The notes below the pieces were generated by a model that made no database searches, was not told where the DNA came from, and worked only from the letters and a program-made list of their open reading frames with translations. A stretch of DNA of 64,000 nt from Paenibacillus assamensis DSM 18201 (lineage in GTDB: Bacteria; Bacillota; Bacilli; Paenibacillales; Paenibacillaceae): assembly GCF_000422445.1 (NCBI RefSeq), contig NZ_AULU01000020.1, positions 1 through 64,000 on the forward strand. Direction: 5' to 3'. Positions 17,080 to 25,863 of this stretch are shown piece by piece (the first letter of the stretch is position 1; the number at the start of each line of letters is the position of its first letter). The translations under genes and the position numbers were made by a program.

Positions 17080-17772
17080 TTAGGACAATCTTGCATTTAT
17101 CCTTAAGGCAAGCTCTTTCCAACGCAACCCCGCTACTGTTTCCTTGAGCTCCGAATCGTCCTTCTCCAACCAGTAATCACCTTCTAGCAGCTCGTACATG
17201 TCAAGCAGTGTAATCTCGGAAATGGCCGAGTTCTCGAAGGCTGACATCATTGGTTCTGGACCGTCATCCCAGTTATACCGATTCACAATCGCATGCAGCA
17301 GAACCGAGGAATGCAAGCGACCGATTTTTTCGCACACTTTTTTTAGAGACTCCTCATATAAAATCTCATCTACGATCTCTTGTTCCTGTGCCGTCAAAGT
17401 TAGGCGAATCGCCCCCTCCGTCTCAAGCAGCAAATCGGCCATTTTGGTATCGCTGCGTGCTGCATTCCAAGCCGTCGCTAAAATACCACGCGTCGAATTA
17501 AGCTCCGCACCTGCTTCGATTAATTTATGAATCGCATCGGTCTGCTTGAATTTAACTGCCTTTTTAAGTGCTGTATCTCCAAGCTTATCCTCTAAATCAA
17601 GCGCTGCCCCCTGTTCGATTAACAGTTCAATCGCTTGGATAGGCATTCGATTGGTTAAAAATAGCATGAGAGGCGTTCTTCCCCGCTCGTCCTGTTCATT
17701 CACATTTAGCTTGGTTAGAGCTTTGCTAATCTCTTCTAGGTCCCTCATCTTGCTGACTTCTTTCCAATCCAC
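17080..17772 (-). CDS. Ankyrin-repeat protein
   Basis: A 230-residue soluble protein. Residues about 20-115 form three to four ankyrin repeats (for example DERGRTPLMLFLTNRMPIQ and LEDKLGDTALKKAVKFKQTD). The C-terminal half is acidic and helical. Ankyrin proteins of this size in bacterial accessory islands often act as immunity or anti-toxin partners through protein binding. No partner toxin is present here. The frame is intact. Confidence 0.75.
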   Translation of the reverse strand: MDWKEVSKMRDLEEISKALTKLNVNEQDERGRTPLMLFLTNRMPIQAIELLIEQGAALDLEDKLGDTALKKAVKFKQTDAIHKLIEAGAELNSTRGILATAWNAARSDTKMADLLLETEGAIRLTLTAQEQEIVDEILYEESLKKVCEKIGRLHSSVLLHAIVNRYNWDDGPEPMMSAFENSAISEITLLDMYELLEGDYWLEKDDSELKETVAGLRWKELALRINARLS

Positions 17773-17842
17773 AAAAAGTCGACCTCCGTTATCAATCTAG
17801 TATTTCTTGAACAATTGTATATGTATTTGATCTGAACTACGT

Positions 17843-18202
17843 TCAGCTTGGAAATTTTCCTTGAAGATAGGACTTCCACAAGTCATAAATAAATGGAATA
17901 TCGATCTTGTTATCAACTGCTTTGGAAATAAGACCAAAATCATCCGACGTATATCCTGCCAATTCTGGATTTTTCGTAATACGAAACGTTTGCTTAAACG
18001 CAAATTCCCTAATATCTCGAATCATCTCATGTTCATCGGGAACGAGATGATTTAATTTTTCATAACTCAAACGCCATACACTATCAAATTCAGCAGCATC
18101 TCTTGCGTCTAACTCTGCGTCCCAATCTACTTCTTTATCGAAAATACTTTCAAAGAAGCCGTCTGTGCGGATGATTGCGAAAATTTCATTTATGGTTGTC
18201 AA
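17843..18202 (-). CDS. Small acidic protein, immunity-like
   Basis: A 119-residue soluble, acidic protein that I do not recognise. It opens MTTINEIFAIIRTDGFFESIF and contains KEVDWDAELDARDAAEFD. A good GAGGAGGG-type site precedes the ATG at 18202. Size, charge and neighbours fit an immunity protein of a polymorphic toxin or contact-dependent system, but there is no direct evidence. Confidence 0.55.
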   Translation of the reverse strand: MTTINEIFAIIRTDGFFESIFDKEVDWDAELDARDAAEFDSVWRLSYEKLNHLVPDEHEMIRDIREFAFKQTFRITKNPELAGYTSDDFGLISKAVDNKIDIPFIYDLWKSYLQGKFPS

Positions 18203-18285
18203 TGGAACCCTCCTCTTGAGTTGTACTCGTCCCTCATTACTATTTTAGTTATGCGCTCTTACCGTTGCAGCTCCACATTCAGGAA

Positions 18286-19083
18286 CTACAAATATTCCCC
18301 AAAGTAGTCTTTCAACCTATCCGCACAGTACCGATCCTCGCCTCTCCAGGTTGCCATTGAGACAAAGTCAGTTCCACGTCCACGCTCTTTACGGTAATCA
18401 TTCTGGGACTGTAACAGACCAGCGTAGCCCCATATTTCCATCACGCGATCTCGTTCATGCTGGTTGCTAGGAAAAATTTCTTTCCAGCGCTTCTCCAACT
18501 GTCGGGCTGCATCCTTTTCCTCGCATGCCTCTACGGCTTCGATCATTTGCTTGAGAATATCAATATCTTCGCTTCTAACCTCAAACTCCGCTTCCTGACT
18601 AAGTAGATTCAAGTCCATCATACAATAGAGCAGCCAGTTCAAACGGACGCCGCCCCATTTGATTCGCTCAAAATTAAGTACATTCAGATCCTCATCATCA
18701 TAATGTTCCTTCGCCATCAGTTTATTGTCATTGCAATCGCCACAAGCACAGTAGTTTATTTGTTCTGCCGCCCGTTCTGCGAAAGTATGTATCGGTAATT
18801 GATGTGTCAAGGCAAAGCTGGACAGGGCGCTTCGTAAATAAACCTTGCGCGTGGATAAACTGTGTAGAAAGGCACGAACTACTATTTCTTTTGTTATTTT
18901 TCGCTCGTGCAGTTCTCTTAATGCCAGCACGCATTCCTCATGTGATAGCGTTATTGGATCGAACATTAGTCCTTTACTTTTCGCATATTGAAAGTCTTCT
19001 TCCGTATAGGAGTAACCGCCTGACCTCCATCCGCCAGAGCTCCAGAACGTGTTAATCAATATTTTTTTTGCTTTAGCATCCAT
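18286..19083 (-). CDS. Hypothetical protein of the immunity-type cluster
   Basis: A 265-residue soluble protein of unknown family. It has an N-terminal FWSSGGWRSGGYSYTEEDF, a cysteine motif CACGDC that could bind a metal near residue 113, and a C-terminal tail with YRKERGRGTDFVS. It is co-oriented with the three preceding genes. The frame appears complete and the upstream region has no strong terminator. Function is unknown. Confidence 0.6.
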   Translation of the reverse strand: MDAKAKKILINTFWSSGGWRSGGYSYTEEDFQYAKSKGLMFDPITLSHEECVLALRELHERKITKEIVVRAFLHSLSTRKVYLRSALSSFALTHQLPIHTFAERAAEQINYCACGDCNDNKLMAKEHYDDEDLNVLNFERIKWGGVRLNWLLYCMMDLNLLSQEAEFEVRSEDIDILKQMIEAVEACEEKDAARQLEKRWKEIFPSNQHERDRVMEIWGYAGLLQSQNDYRKERGRGTDFVSMATWRGEDRYCADRLKDYFGEYL

Positions 19084-19266
19084 TGCAATTCGACTCCTAC
19101 TATTGAAATGTATTGTCTATCTTTTATGATACACTTGCAAAGCTATACGGTGACAGAGACGAATTTCACAAAAAAGATGAACAATTGCACACTTTATCAA
19201 AAAAATGCTAGTTCATCTCCACGTTACAAATAATTTTAATAGCTGAATGAAATATATCGAATACAA

Positions 19267-19300
19267 AGAAACCCTGCACCATTAAGTAGGCAGGGTTTCT
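19267..19300 (-). terminator. Terminator of a lost gene
   Basis: AGAAACCCTGC pairs with GCAGGGTTTCT, and the minus strand continues TTTGTATT. Directly upstream in that sense is only a gene fragment (19297-19381), so this is a leftover terminator. Confidence 0.6.
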
Positions 19301-19381
19301 GTACGACTTATCCTTACCTTTCCAAGTAAGTTTTCGTTTTTATTCGTTGTATCTTTTTTCGCAGCGAAGTATTCATACTCT
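19297..19381 (-). pseudogene. Fragment of a BlaR1-type sensor-domain gene
   Basis: On the minus strand this reads KKKEYEYFAAKKDTTNK and continues NENLLGKV. That matches the region around KKQNEYKYYPAKK of the broken gene at 41511-42133. Only about 28 codons remain. It abuts the half CRISPR leader at 19391-19440, so the junction looks like a recombination scar. Confidence 0.6.
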
Positions 19382-19390
19382 TTCTTTTTA

Positions 19391-19440
19391 TCCCGGGGAT
19401 TTCATGTGCAATTCACATTCGCACCACGAAATAAATATAG
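19391..19440. repeat. Half CRISPR leader without an array
   Basis: The sequence from TCCCGG through TTCATGTGCA, ATTCACATTCGCACC and CACGAAATAAAT matches the outer half of the leader of array 2 (13968-14012) almost exactly. The inner half, the stem-loop and all repeats are missing. It is followed by an acetyltransferase gene, as array 2 is followed by a decayed copy of that gene. Confidence 0.75.
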
Positions 19441-19486
19441 AGGACGTTTCCTATAAGGTATGCTAATCTTTGAACCTTTTAATCAT

Positions 19487-20029
19487 CTATGCATCAGATC
19501 GTAGCTTCGAATACATAGTAAGGTCATTAAATACACCATTTATTTTTTCATACTGTCTTAATGTTCCCTCAAATGAGAAGTTTAACTTCCGTAAGACCTT
19601 TGCGGAGTTAACATTCTCCGGTTCTACTTTTGCTTCAATTCGATTAAGCTCTAGCGTTGAGAAGCCGTAATCTAGCAAAGATTGAATCGCCTCCGTGGCG
19701 TATCCTCTACCCCATGATGTTTTAGCAATGTCATAACCGATTTCTGCTTTGGCATGTTCAAAATCCAAGTAATTGAAGCCACAAGAACCTATAATTTCAT
19801 TCGATACCTTATCAATAATTGAGTAACGAATGGCTTTGTTATCTTGAGAAAGTTCATCTAGAAGTTTAATTAGATCTTTCGCTTGACTTTCCTCAGTAAA
19901 ACTACTAACATTCATAAATTCGGTGACATCTGGATCAGACCAAATTTTAAATAAGCTCGGTGAATCCGACACCTTCATTTTCCTCATGTGCAAGCGTTCA
20001 GTGTGTAGCTCCGTATTCCAAGTAATCAA
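19487..20029 (-). CDS. GNAT N-acetyltransferase (RimJ/RimL type)
   Basis: About 180 residues with the GNAT fold: the opening HTERLHMRKMKVSD, the acetyl-CoA loop WGRGYATEAIQSLLDYGF and the C-terminal RLNFSFEGTLRQ of RimJ/RimL-like enzymes. I place the start at TTG 20029, preceded by GGAGGT at seven bases. The frame extends upstream to 20155 but that part does not resemble the family. Substrate unknown: a protein N-terminus or a small amine. A decayed copy lies at 14038-14312. Confidence 0.8.
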   Translation of the reverse strand: MITWNTELHTERLHMRKMKVSDSPSLFKIWSDPDVTEFMNVSSFTEESQAKDLIKLLDELSQDNKAIRYSIIDKVSNEIIGSCGFNYLDFEHAKAEIGYDIAKTSWGRGYATEAIQSLLDYGFSTLELNRIEAKVEPENVNSAKVLRKLNFSFEGTLRQYEKINGVFNDLTMYSKLRSDA

Positions 20030-20194
20030 TATTTTTACCTCCATTTTATAGTTGAAATAGTTGGTTATAAAATATTGACCATCTGCGCATAGTTCAGTCC
20101 CTTCATACAAAAAGATAGTTCCATTATACAAGGGAATACAAACTTTATCTATCATATTTACCCAAAATGTGGTTTTTAAATATGTATCTAATAC

Positions 20195-20225
20195 AAATGG
20201 CTGCCTGCAGATGTGGCAGCCATTT
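20195..20225 (-). terminator. Terminator after the proline-rich gene
   Basis: AAATGGCTGCC pairs perfectly with GGCAGCCATTT over a 9-base loop. It lies nine bases beyond the minus-strand stop at 20234. The T run is weak. Confidence 0.6.
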
Positions 20226-20233
20226 CGAATGTT

Positions 20234-20563
20234 TTAAAAACAAGTAAATGAAACAATTTGTCTCAAATCAACCCCAAAGAACATCCATCTTCCGCGGAAA
20301 AATCTAAATCCTGATACTGAAGTTCGCCCTACAAAGGTTGGAAAAAACCAGAAGCTATCCCCATTTCTCAACCAAACGTACGTATTGCGAAACAAACAGC
20401 GGGATATGGCTCCGGGATCAATAGCAAGAGGAGACATTTGAGGAATAAATGGTGGAGGTGGAGCTGCTGGTACCTGTTGACCGGGTCCTTGAGGTCCCTG
20501 TCCTGGACCTGGCGGTGGAGGCATCATCGGTCCAGATGGCCCTGGCAATGGTACAAATGCCAA
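20234..20563 (-). CDS. Small proline/glycine-rich protein
   Basis: A 109-residue protein. The first 45 residues are almost only P, G, Q and M, with short runs such as PPPPGPGQGP. The second half is aromatic and basic (YVWLRNGDSFWFFPTFVG) and ends FGVDLRQIVSFTCF. Small Bacillota proteins with this kind of tail are known but have no assigned role; spore coat or surface location is a guess. A clear ribosome site AAGGAG precedes the start, and the gene has its own terminator. Confidence 0.65.
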   Translation of the reverse strand: MAFVPLPGPSGPMMPPPPGPGQGPQGPGQQVPAAPPPPFIPQMSPLAIDPGAISRCLFRNTYVWLRNGDSFWFFPTFVGRTSVSGFRFFRGRWMFFGVDLRQIVSFTCF

Positions 20564-20793
20564 TAGATTTCACTCCTTTTACAAGTAGGCTAAAACAATG
20601 TATGTTGGAGTGAATGCATTGGATTGGACGAATACCTATAAGAAAGTTACGTAAATAATTGCTGGTTCTTTATTTACGTAGTGAATTCGATAACACAGTG
20701 ATTGGGGCTACACGGGACACTTTAAAGACCTTGATGGGCATCTATGCGAAATTGTAACTTTCAAAGTTTTATATAAAACAATACGAAAAATAC

Positions 20794-20830
20794 AAAAAAG
20801 TCGATCCCTTAGCTAGGAAATCGACTTTTT
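20794..20830 (-). terminator. Terminator after the stalk-domain protein gene
   Basis: AAAAAAGTCGAT pairs with ATCGACTTTTT, giving a stem with A and T flanks usable in both directions. It lies 25 bases downstream of the stop at 20855. Confidence 0.75.
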
Positions 20831-20854
20831 AAATTGTTTCACTTCATTACTCCT

Positions 20855-21760
20855 CTATTTTCGAGCATCCTTACGCTTCTCACCTTCAATTGCAACAATC
20901 ACTTTACTTTTGTTTTCAGGTTGTGTTCTATCAATCCGCCCAAGCTTTGACTCTACACCAGCACTATCAATTTTTCCATACTCTGTCGTGTCAAGCATCA
21001 ATTGATCGATAAAGTAAATAGAATTTCCAAACGCTGCAGGTTTCTTACCCCACTCTCGTTTCTTGGCGCCTGGAGTGTTGTACTTATCTTCTGCCCACTT
21101 TACTTCAGCAAATCCATGTTCACTGATTTCAATATATTCCCTCAGATCTCTATGCTCTTCAATGAAACGCAAAGCTTCACCTTCAGGGAAAACATAACGG
21201 CTGGTGAACCCTTCCCCTTCTCTCTTTAATGCGTCCTTCTCGTATATAACTGGTAACGAAATAGCAATCTGCCGTGCATCTGATAACTCCCCTTCCATTA
21301 GCGTCTTCATTTGCATGACGCGTGAAGGAGTTTGAACGACCGTACTTTTGCTCTGCTTATGGTAGAAGACGCTACCACCGAGCTGTTCTGACAGAAAACG
21401 AAGTGGTACATAGGTACGTCCATTGCGAATCGTTACGGGAACATCCAGCGTTTTTTTAGTTCCATTAACCAATGCTTCTTGCTGCCCAGCTGTAATCCGG
21501 ATGTCAATTGTTTTCGCTTTATTCGTAATGCTTATCGTTTTCGTATGTTTATCGTAGGAATAGTTCGTCCAAGTCGGATCATTGAATGCCACCAATTGCA
21601 CTAACGTGCGACCCTCCAATGTTAAGACATCACTTTGCCATATGCCATCTATGAACACTTGTGGAGAAGTATGTAAACTTGATGCTTGTACATTGGTTCC
21701 TCCTGAAATAGATCCCCATACAAGGGCTGCTGCCATCATGCCTAGAAGCTTTCTCTTCAT
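20855..21760 (-). CDS. Exported protein with copper amine oxidase-type stalk domain
   Basis: 301 residues. An N-terminal signal peptide (MKRKLLGMMAAALVWGSISG) precedes a stalk domain at about residues 30-140, seen in LVNGTKKTLDVPVTIRNGRT followed by YVPLRFLSEQLGG. Such domains are common in Paenibacillus exported proteins and probably bind wall or polysaccharide. The C-terminal half (FPEGEALRFIEEHRDLREYI) is unassigned. It is monocistronic with its own terminator. Confidence 0.8.
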   Translation of the reverse strand: MKRKLLGMMAAALVWGSISGGTNVQASSLHTSPQVFIDGIWQSDVLTLEGRTLVQLVAFNDPTWTNYSYDKHTKTISITNKAKTIDIRITAGQQEALVNGTKKTLDVPVTIRNGRTYVPLRFLSEQLGGSVFYHKQSKSTVVQTPSRVMQMKTLMEGELSDARQIAISLPVIYEKDALKREGEGFTSRYVFPEGEALRFIEEHRDLREYIEISEHGFAEVKWAEDKYNTPGAKKREWGKKPAAFGNSIYFIDQLMLDTTEYGKIDSAGVESKLGRIDRTQPENKSKVIVAIEGEKRKDARK

Positions 21761-22014
21761 AACGTACCTCCAGAGTTGATAAGATATTTTTTGTATATGT
21801 ACTTATATATATAGACGAAATAACGATTAAAAAAGTTTCTGTGGACTGCGTCTAATCACTAGGGAACTTGAGAGTACCTATAGCACTTCAAAGTACGTAC
21901 TTCACAACTGGTTGTATATTGTCCATAATTGCAGCTATATCCGGTCATTACCCAATATGCTGAGCTGTTATTCAAAAAATTACCGGAATTCTACAATAGG
22001 AAGGTTGTTGAACG

Positions 22015-22575
22015 ATGAAAGCTCTTATTACCGTAACCCATCCTCGTACAAATTCTCTCACTCATGCTGTGATGAATCGCTTTGTAGAAGGTCTTAAGCA
22101 AAATAACCACCAGATAGATGTATTAGACTTGCATCGTGATGGGTTCAACCCCATTTATACGGCAGAAGATGAGAAGGACTGGATAAAGCCAGATAAGATC
22201 TACGCTCCAGAGGTTCGTAAGGAGATGGATCGGATTGCAGCTGCAGACACCCTTGTTTACGTATTTCCATTATGGCAGTACAGCGTGCCCTCCATGTTAA
22301 AAGCGTATCTGGATAAAATATGGAATATGGGGTTGTTTGGTAAGATAGGTGAGAAAAAAGTGCTGTGGATTTGTCTGACCGGCGGAGATAAAGAGCATAT
22401 GTCCAAATACAACCGCGAGGAGATGTTAAAGCACTATCTTAATGTAGCTGTATCTGGCTATGCTCGTGTGAAAGAATCCAATGTCGAGCTTCTATACGAC
22501 ACCCTCTCCGAGTCAAAGGAACATATTGAAAGTTTGCTAGAACGTGCTTATGAACTTGGGCGAAACTATGCGTAA
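22015..22575 (+). CDS. NAD(P)H-dependent oxidoreductase, flavodoxin-like fold
   Basis: A 186-residue protein of the MdaB/KefF/NQO group that reduces quinones or electrophiles with FMN or FAD. Motifs are ALITVTHPRTNSLTHAV (flavin phosphate loop), FPLWQYSVPSMLKAYLDKIW (family core) and LWICLTGGDKEHM. Length is normal and a GGAAGG site precedes ATG 22015. It is a single gene in the opposite direction to its neighbours. Confidence 0.85.
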   Translation: MKALITVTHPRTNSLTHAVMNRFVEGLKQNNHQIDVLDLHRDGFNPIYTAEDEKDWIKPDKIYAPEVRKEMDRIAAADTLVYVFPLWQYSVPSMLKAYLDKIWNMGLFGKIGEKKVLWICLTGGDKEHMSKYNREEMLKHYLNVAVSGYARVKESNVELLYDTLSESKEHIESLLERAYELGRNYA

Positions 22576-22762
22576 TGAGAAATGCTAGCGAATATGCTTG
22601 AAACGGAAGCTTGTTAAAGTACGTATTCCTTACTTTTGAAGCTTACGCAGCTCGCATGTTGACTTGTCGTATTTTAACATGCGAGCTTATTCTATGCTTA
22701 CAATGCGTGGTTACTATCCTATTTTATTTATAAATCAAGCGTATTATCTTCATATTCAACAG

Positions 22763-23077
22763 TTACTTATCCTTACGGCAGTTGACGATAGCATTCGCTT
22801 CATCATCCCAACGCCAAGGTACCGACTTCCCTAATACATGCACGCCGCCAAGCCACATATCGATACCATTTAATGCTATCCAGTCAACTTTACTTTCCAG
22901 CACTTGTCGCCCCAGTTCCGTAAGGGAGATACTGCAGTTATGAAAGGAAGGTGGCGTACCTTGGAAATGTGGAAAAGACTCCAATCCTTCGATATGCAGA
23001 AGTGGCTGAGTACCTTGCGAAAGCTTAGATAATGCATGCCAATATTGCAAATCCCCCATGCCAAGCTCATGCAGCAT
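22763..23077 (-). CDS. C-terminal part of a DUF1835-type protein
   Basis: 104 residues matching only the end of larger DUF1835-like proteins: LTELGRQVLESKVDWIALNG and MWLGGVHVLGKSVPWRWDDE. The N-terminal domain is absent and the sequence further upstream does not supply it in any frame. A GAGGGGG stretch precedes ATG 23077, so a short product may be made. It is more likely a truncated gene. Confidence 0.55.
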   Translation of the reverse strand: MLHELGMGDLQYWHALSKLSQGTQPLLHIEGLESFPHFQGTPPSFHNCSISLTELGRQVLESKVDWIALNGIDMWLGGVHVLGKSVPWRWDDEANAIVNCRKDK

Positions 23078-23183
23078 CCCTTTTCCCCCTCAAAAGGTTA
23101 CTATTTTCGAAAATGTAAAAAATGACAGGAAAAGTGCCTGCAACGCGACCTGCGCAGACACTTTCGATCTTCTCATATACTAG

Positions 23184-24698
23184 TTAAGGCAGCAAATGGT
23201 GTGATTTCAAAAATTGTTTGGCCACCGAGGCTGCATCTTTTTTCTCCACATTTACGTTGTAACTCATGAGTCGCATTTCATCATCCGTAATTTTGCCGGA
23301 AAGCTTGTTCAATACGTTTTCCAGCTCGGGATATTTCGCTAACGTATCAGCTTTTAATAAGGGTGCTCCTTGATAAGGTGGAAAAAGATGTTTGTCGTCC
23401 TCTAATACAGTAAGGTTATATTGCTGGAGTTCACTATCAGTTGAATAGGCATCAATCACATGAATGTTTCCAGCATTCAAGGCTGTGTATCTTAGTGCTG
23501 GCTGCATAATGTTGATCTTGGCGAATTGAATGCCGTACAACTTCTGAATACCTAAATATCCATCTTCCCGTTCAGGAAATTCCGGTGTGAAACCAGCTTG
23601 AAGCAGATGTTCGACTGCTTTTAAGTCAGAAATCGTGCTAAGATTGTATTTCTCTGCCAGAGCTGAAGGAACAGCAAGCGCGTATGTATTATTGTAAGCC
23701 ATTGGCTCCAGCATCCGTAAATTCAATTTGTTCTGCAACCCATTTCTCGCTTGCTCAAATACTTTCGTTTGGTCTGTGCTTGCAGGTTGCTCTTTCAAAA
23801 GATCAACAATAGCGGTCCCCGTAAATTCAGGATATAGATCGATACTGCCAGATGTAAGCGCGGTATATACAAAAGAGGTTCCGCCCATATTGGGCTTCAG
23901 CTCTACGTTAAGCGACGTATTTTCTTCTATAAGAAGTTTGTACATATTCATTAATAATTCCGGCTCTGCTCCCAGTTTCCCTCCTATAACTAAATCTTTT
24001 TGGGGTTGAAACCCAAGAGATACAAAAATCAATAGAAAGACGGCGACAACAGTAGAAACAACCGATACCATTGACTTCTTAAATGAAATTTTTTCGATTT
24101 TCCTTAATAAAAAATCAAAAAGCAAAGCCAATACAGCAGCAGGAATTGCACCAAGGACAATAAGGCTAGTATCGTTCCGATCAATTCCAACGATAATTAA
24201 ATCCCCAAGCCCACCTGCTCCGATAAGAGAGGCTATCGTCGTCGTCCCTATAATCAATACCATCGCTGTACGTATACCCGCCATAATGACTGGCATCGCA
24301 AGAGGAAGTTCCACTTTAAGTAAGAGCCTGCGATTGTTCATACCAAGACCTCTGGCAGCTTCAATCAAACTGCGATCTACTTCTGTAATCCCTGTATATA
24401 TATTTCTAAGAATGGGTAGCAGTGCATAAAGAACGAGCGCAATGATGGCTGGCACTGTTCCAATTCCAACTAGCGGGATAAGCAGGCCAAGTAGAGCTAA
24501 AGAAGGGATCGTCTGACATACTGCAGCTGCTCCAATCACGATCTCAGCAGCTTTTTTCTTTCGTGTCAAATATATTCCTAGAGGAACGGATATCAATAGC
24601 GCAAAAAATAACGAGACAAATGAGATAGTCATATGCTCGATTAATGCGCTCCATAAGTCTTCTTTTCGATCGAGAAAGGTCTGCCACAAAGTACTCAT
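23184..24698 (-). CDS. Osmoprotectant ABC transporter, permease fused to substrate-binding domain
   Basis: 504 residues in two parts. Residues 1-220 are a multi-span permease with the inner-membrane signature EAARGLGMNNRRLLLKVELP. After a further membrane span near 225-235, residues about 240-504 form a choline/glycine-betaine binding domain (LVIGGKLGAEPELLMNMYKL, PNMGGTSFVYTALTSGSIDL). Fused OpuB/OpuC-type proteins take up betaine, carnitine or choline. The start overlaps the ATPase gene by four bases, so permease and ATPase are coupled. Confidence 0.9.
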   Translation of the reverse strand: MSTLWQTFLDRKEDLWSALIEHMTISFVSLFFALLISVPLGIYLTRKKKAAEIVIGAAAVCQTIPSLALLGLLIPLVGIGTVPAIIALVLYALLPILRNIYTGITEVDRSLIEAARGLGMNNRRLLLKVELPLAMPVIMAGIRTAMVLIIGTTTIASLIGAGGLGDLIIVGIDRNDTSLIVLGAIPAAVLALLFDFLLRKIEKISFKKSMVSVVSTVVAVFLLIFVSLGFQPQKDLVIGGKLGAEPELLMNMYKLLIEENTSLNVELKPNMGGTSFVYTALTSGSIDLYPEFTGTAIVDLLKEQPASTDQTKVFEQARNGLQNKLNLRMLEPMAYNNTYALAVPSALAEKYNLSTISDLKAVEHLLQAGFTPEFPEREDGYLGIQKLYGIQFAKINIMQPALRYTALNAGNIHVIDAYSTDSELQQYNLTVLEDDKHLFPPYQGAPLLKADTLAKYPELENVLNKLSGKITDDEMRLMSYNVNVEKKDAASVAKQFLKSHHLLP

Positions 24699-25666
24699 TT
24701 GACGTTACCTACTTTCATTTTCACATGAGCCGATAAATGCTGCAGCATCGCTTGGCGATCTAATATACCAACAATTGCTCCGTCTCTTACGACGGGTACC
24801 TGCTCCTGTTGGGATAACAGCTCTAGTGTGCGTTCCAATGTGCTATTTACATGTAGCATTTCCATTCCTTCATAATTCCCTGTAAAGGAGGTTGAATCGG
24901 ATATCAGTGTTGTCAGGTCAAAATCTGTGATAGGTAATTTGGTATCTGTCCTACCAATAAAGCTGCTCACAAAGTCATTGGCTGGACGATGAACTAATTC
25001 ATCAGGAGTTCCCACTTGCACCAATTCTCCGTCCTTCATGATCGCGATGCGGTCCCCCAGCTTTAATGCTTCCTTCATATCATGTGTTACAAATACGATT
25101 GTTTTCTTAATCGATTTTTGCAATGTGAGTATATCGTCCTGCAGCTTTTCTCTGCTAATCGGATCTAGTGCACTGAAAGGCTCATCCATAATGATGATGT
25201 CAGGATCTGCTGCAAGTGCTCGAATGACCCCCACTCTTTGCTGTTGCCCGCCAGACAGTTCTCTCGGTTTTCTATCTCTATAAATGTGGGGCTCCAAGCC
25301 TACCATCGTCAGTAATTCATCTACCCGCTCCGCCATTTTATTCTTCGTCCATTTTTTCATTTCAGGTACAATGGCGATATTCTCCGCAATAGTCATATGA
25401 GGAAATAACGCAATTTGCTGCAGCACATAGCCGATGTTCCAACGTAGTTCGTGGATATCATAGTCACTGATCTTTTTTCCGTGAATAAGAATCGTGCCTT
25501 CCGATAGATCGATAAGTCGATTTATCATTTTCAAAGTTGTTGTTTTCCCGCTGCCACTTGGGCCAATTAAGACAAAGAATTCACCTTTATGAATAGTCAA
25601 ATGTAACGATTTTACGATAGGTGCACCTTGATCGAAGTGCTTGGATACATTTTGGAATTGGATCAT
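24695..25666 (-). CDS. Osmoprotectant ABC transporter ATP-binding protein (OpuBA/OpuCA-like)
   Basis: 323 residues. Walker A is GPSGSGKTTTLK, the ABC signature LSGGQQQRVGV and Walker B IIIMDEPFSALD. The C-terminal 80 residues contain a CBS-type segment (EQVPVVRDGAIVGILDRQAM), which in this family senses ionic strength. It is the first gene of a two-gene operon with the fused permease/binding protein. Confidence 0.9.
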   Translation of the reverse strand: MIQFQNVSKHFDQGAPIVKSLHLTIHKGEFFVLIGPSGSGKTTTLKMINRLIDLSEGTILIHGKKISDYDIHELRWNIGYVLQQIALFPHMTIAENIAIVPEMKKWTKNKMAERVDELLTMVGLEPHIYRDRKPRELSGGQQQRVGVIRALAADPDIIIMDEPFSALDPISREKLQDDILTLQKSIKKTIVFVTHDMKEALKLGDRIAIMKDGELVQVGTPDELVHRPANDFVSSFIGRTDTKLPITDFDLTTLISDSTSFTGNYEGMEMLHVNSTLERTLELLSQQEQVPVVRDGAIVGILDRQAMLQHLSAHVKMKVGNVK

Positions 25667-25773
25667 GATTTAACTCCTTTATTGCTTTTATACGAGTCCA
25701 CTACTTGCCGTATTCAATCTTGTCTTCCTTAGACATATTGGTTACTGTTGAAACATAGTACTCATCATATAGT

Positions 25774-25801
25774 AAAAAACCGCGATGATCGCGGCTTTTT
25801 T
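25774..25801 (-). terminator. Bidirectional terminator
   Basis: CCGCGAT-GA-TCGCGG with A and T runs on both sides. It lies between the alkylsulfatase-like gene (stop 25864) and the transporter operon start at 25666, and would terminate the former. Confidence 0.8.
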
Positions 25802-25863
25802 ATTAGATATTCAGTTGGAGCTATACCTATGATGTGGTTATGTTATCCTAACTATTTTTTACA

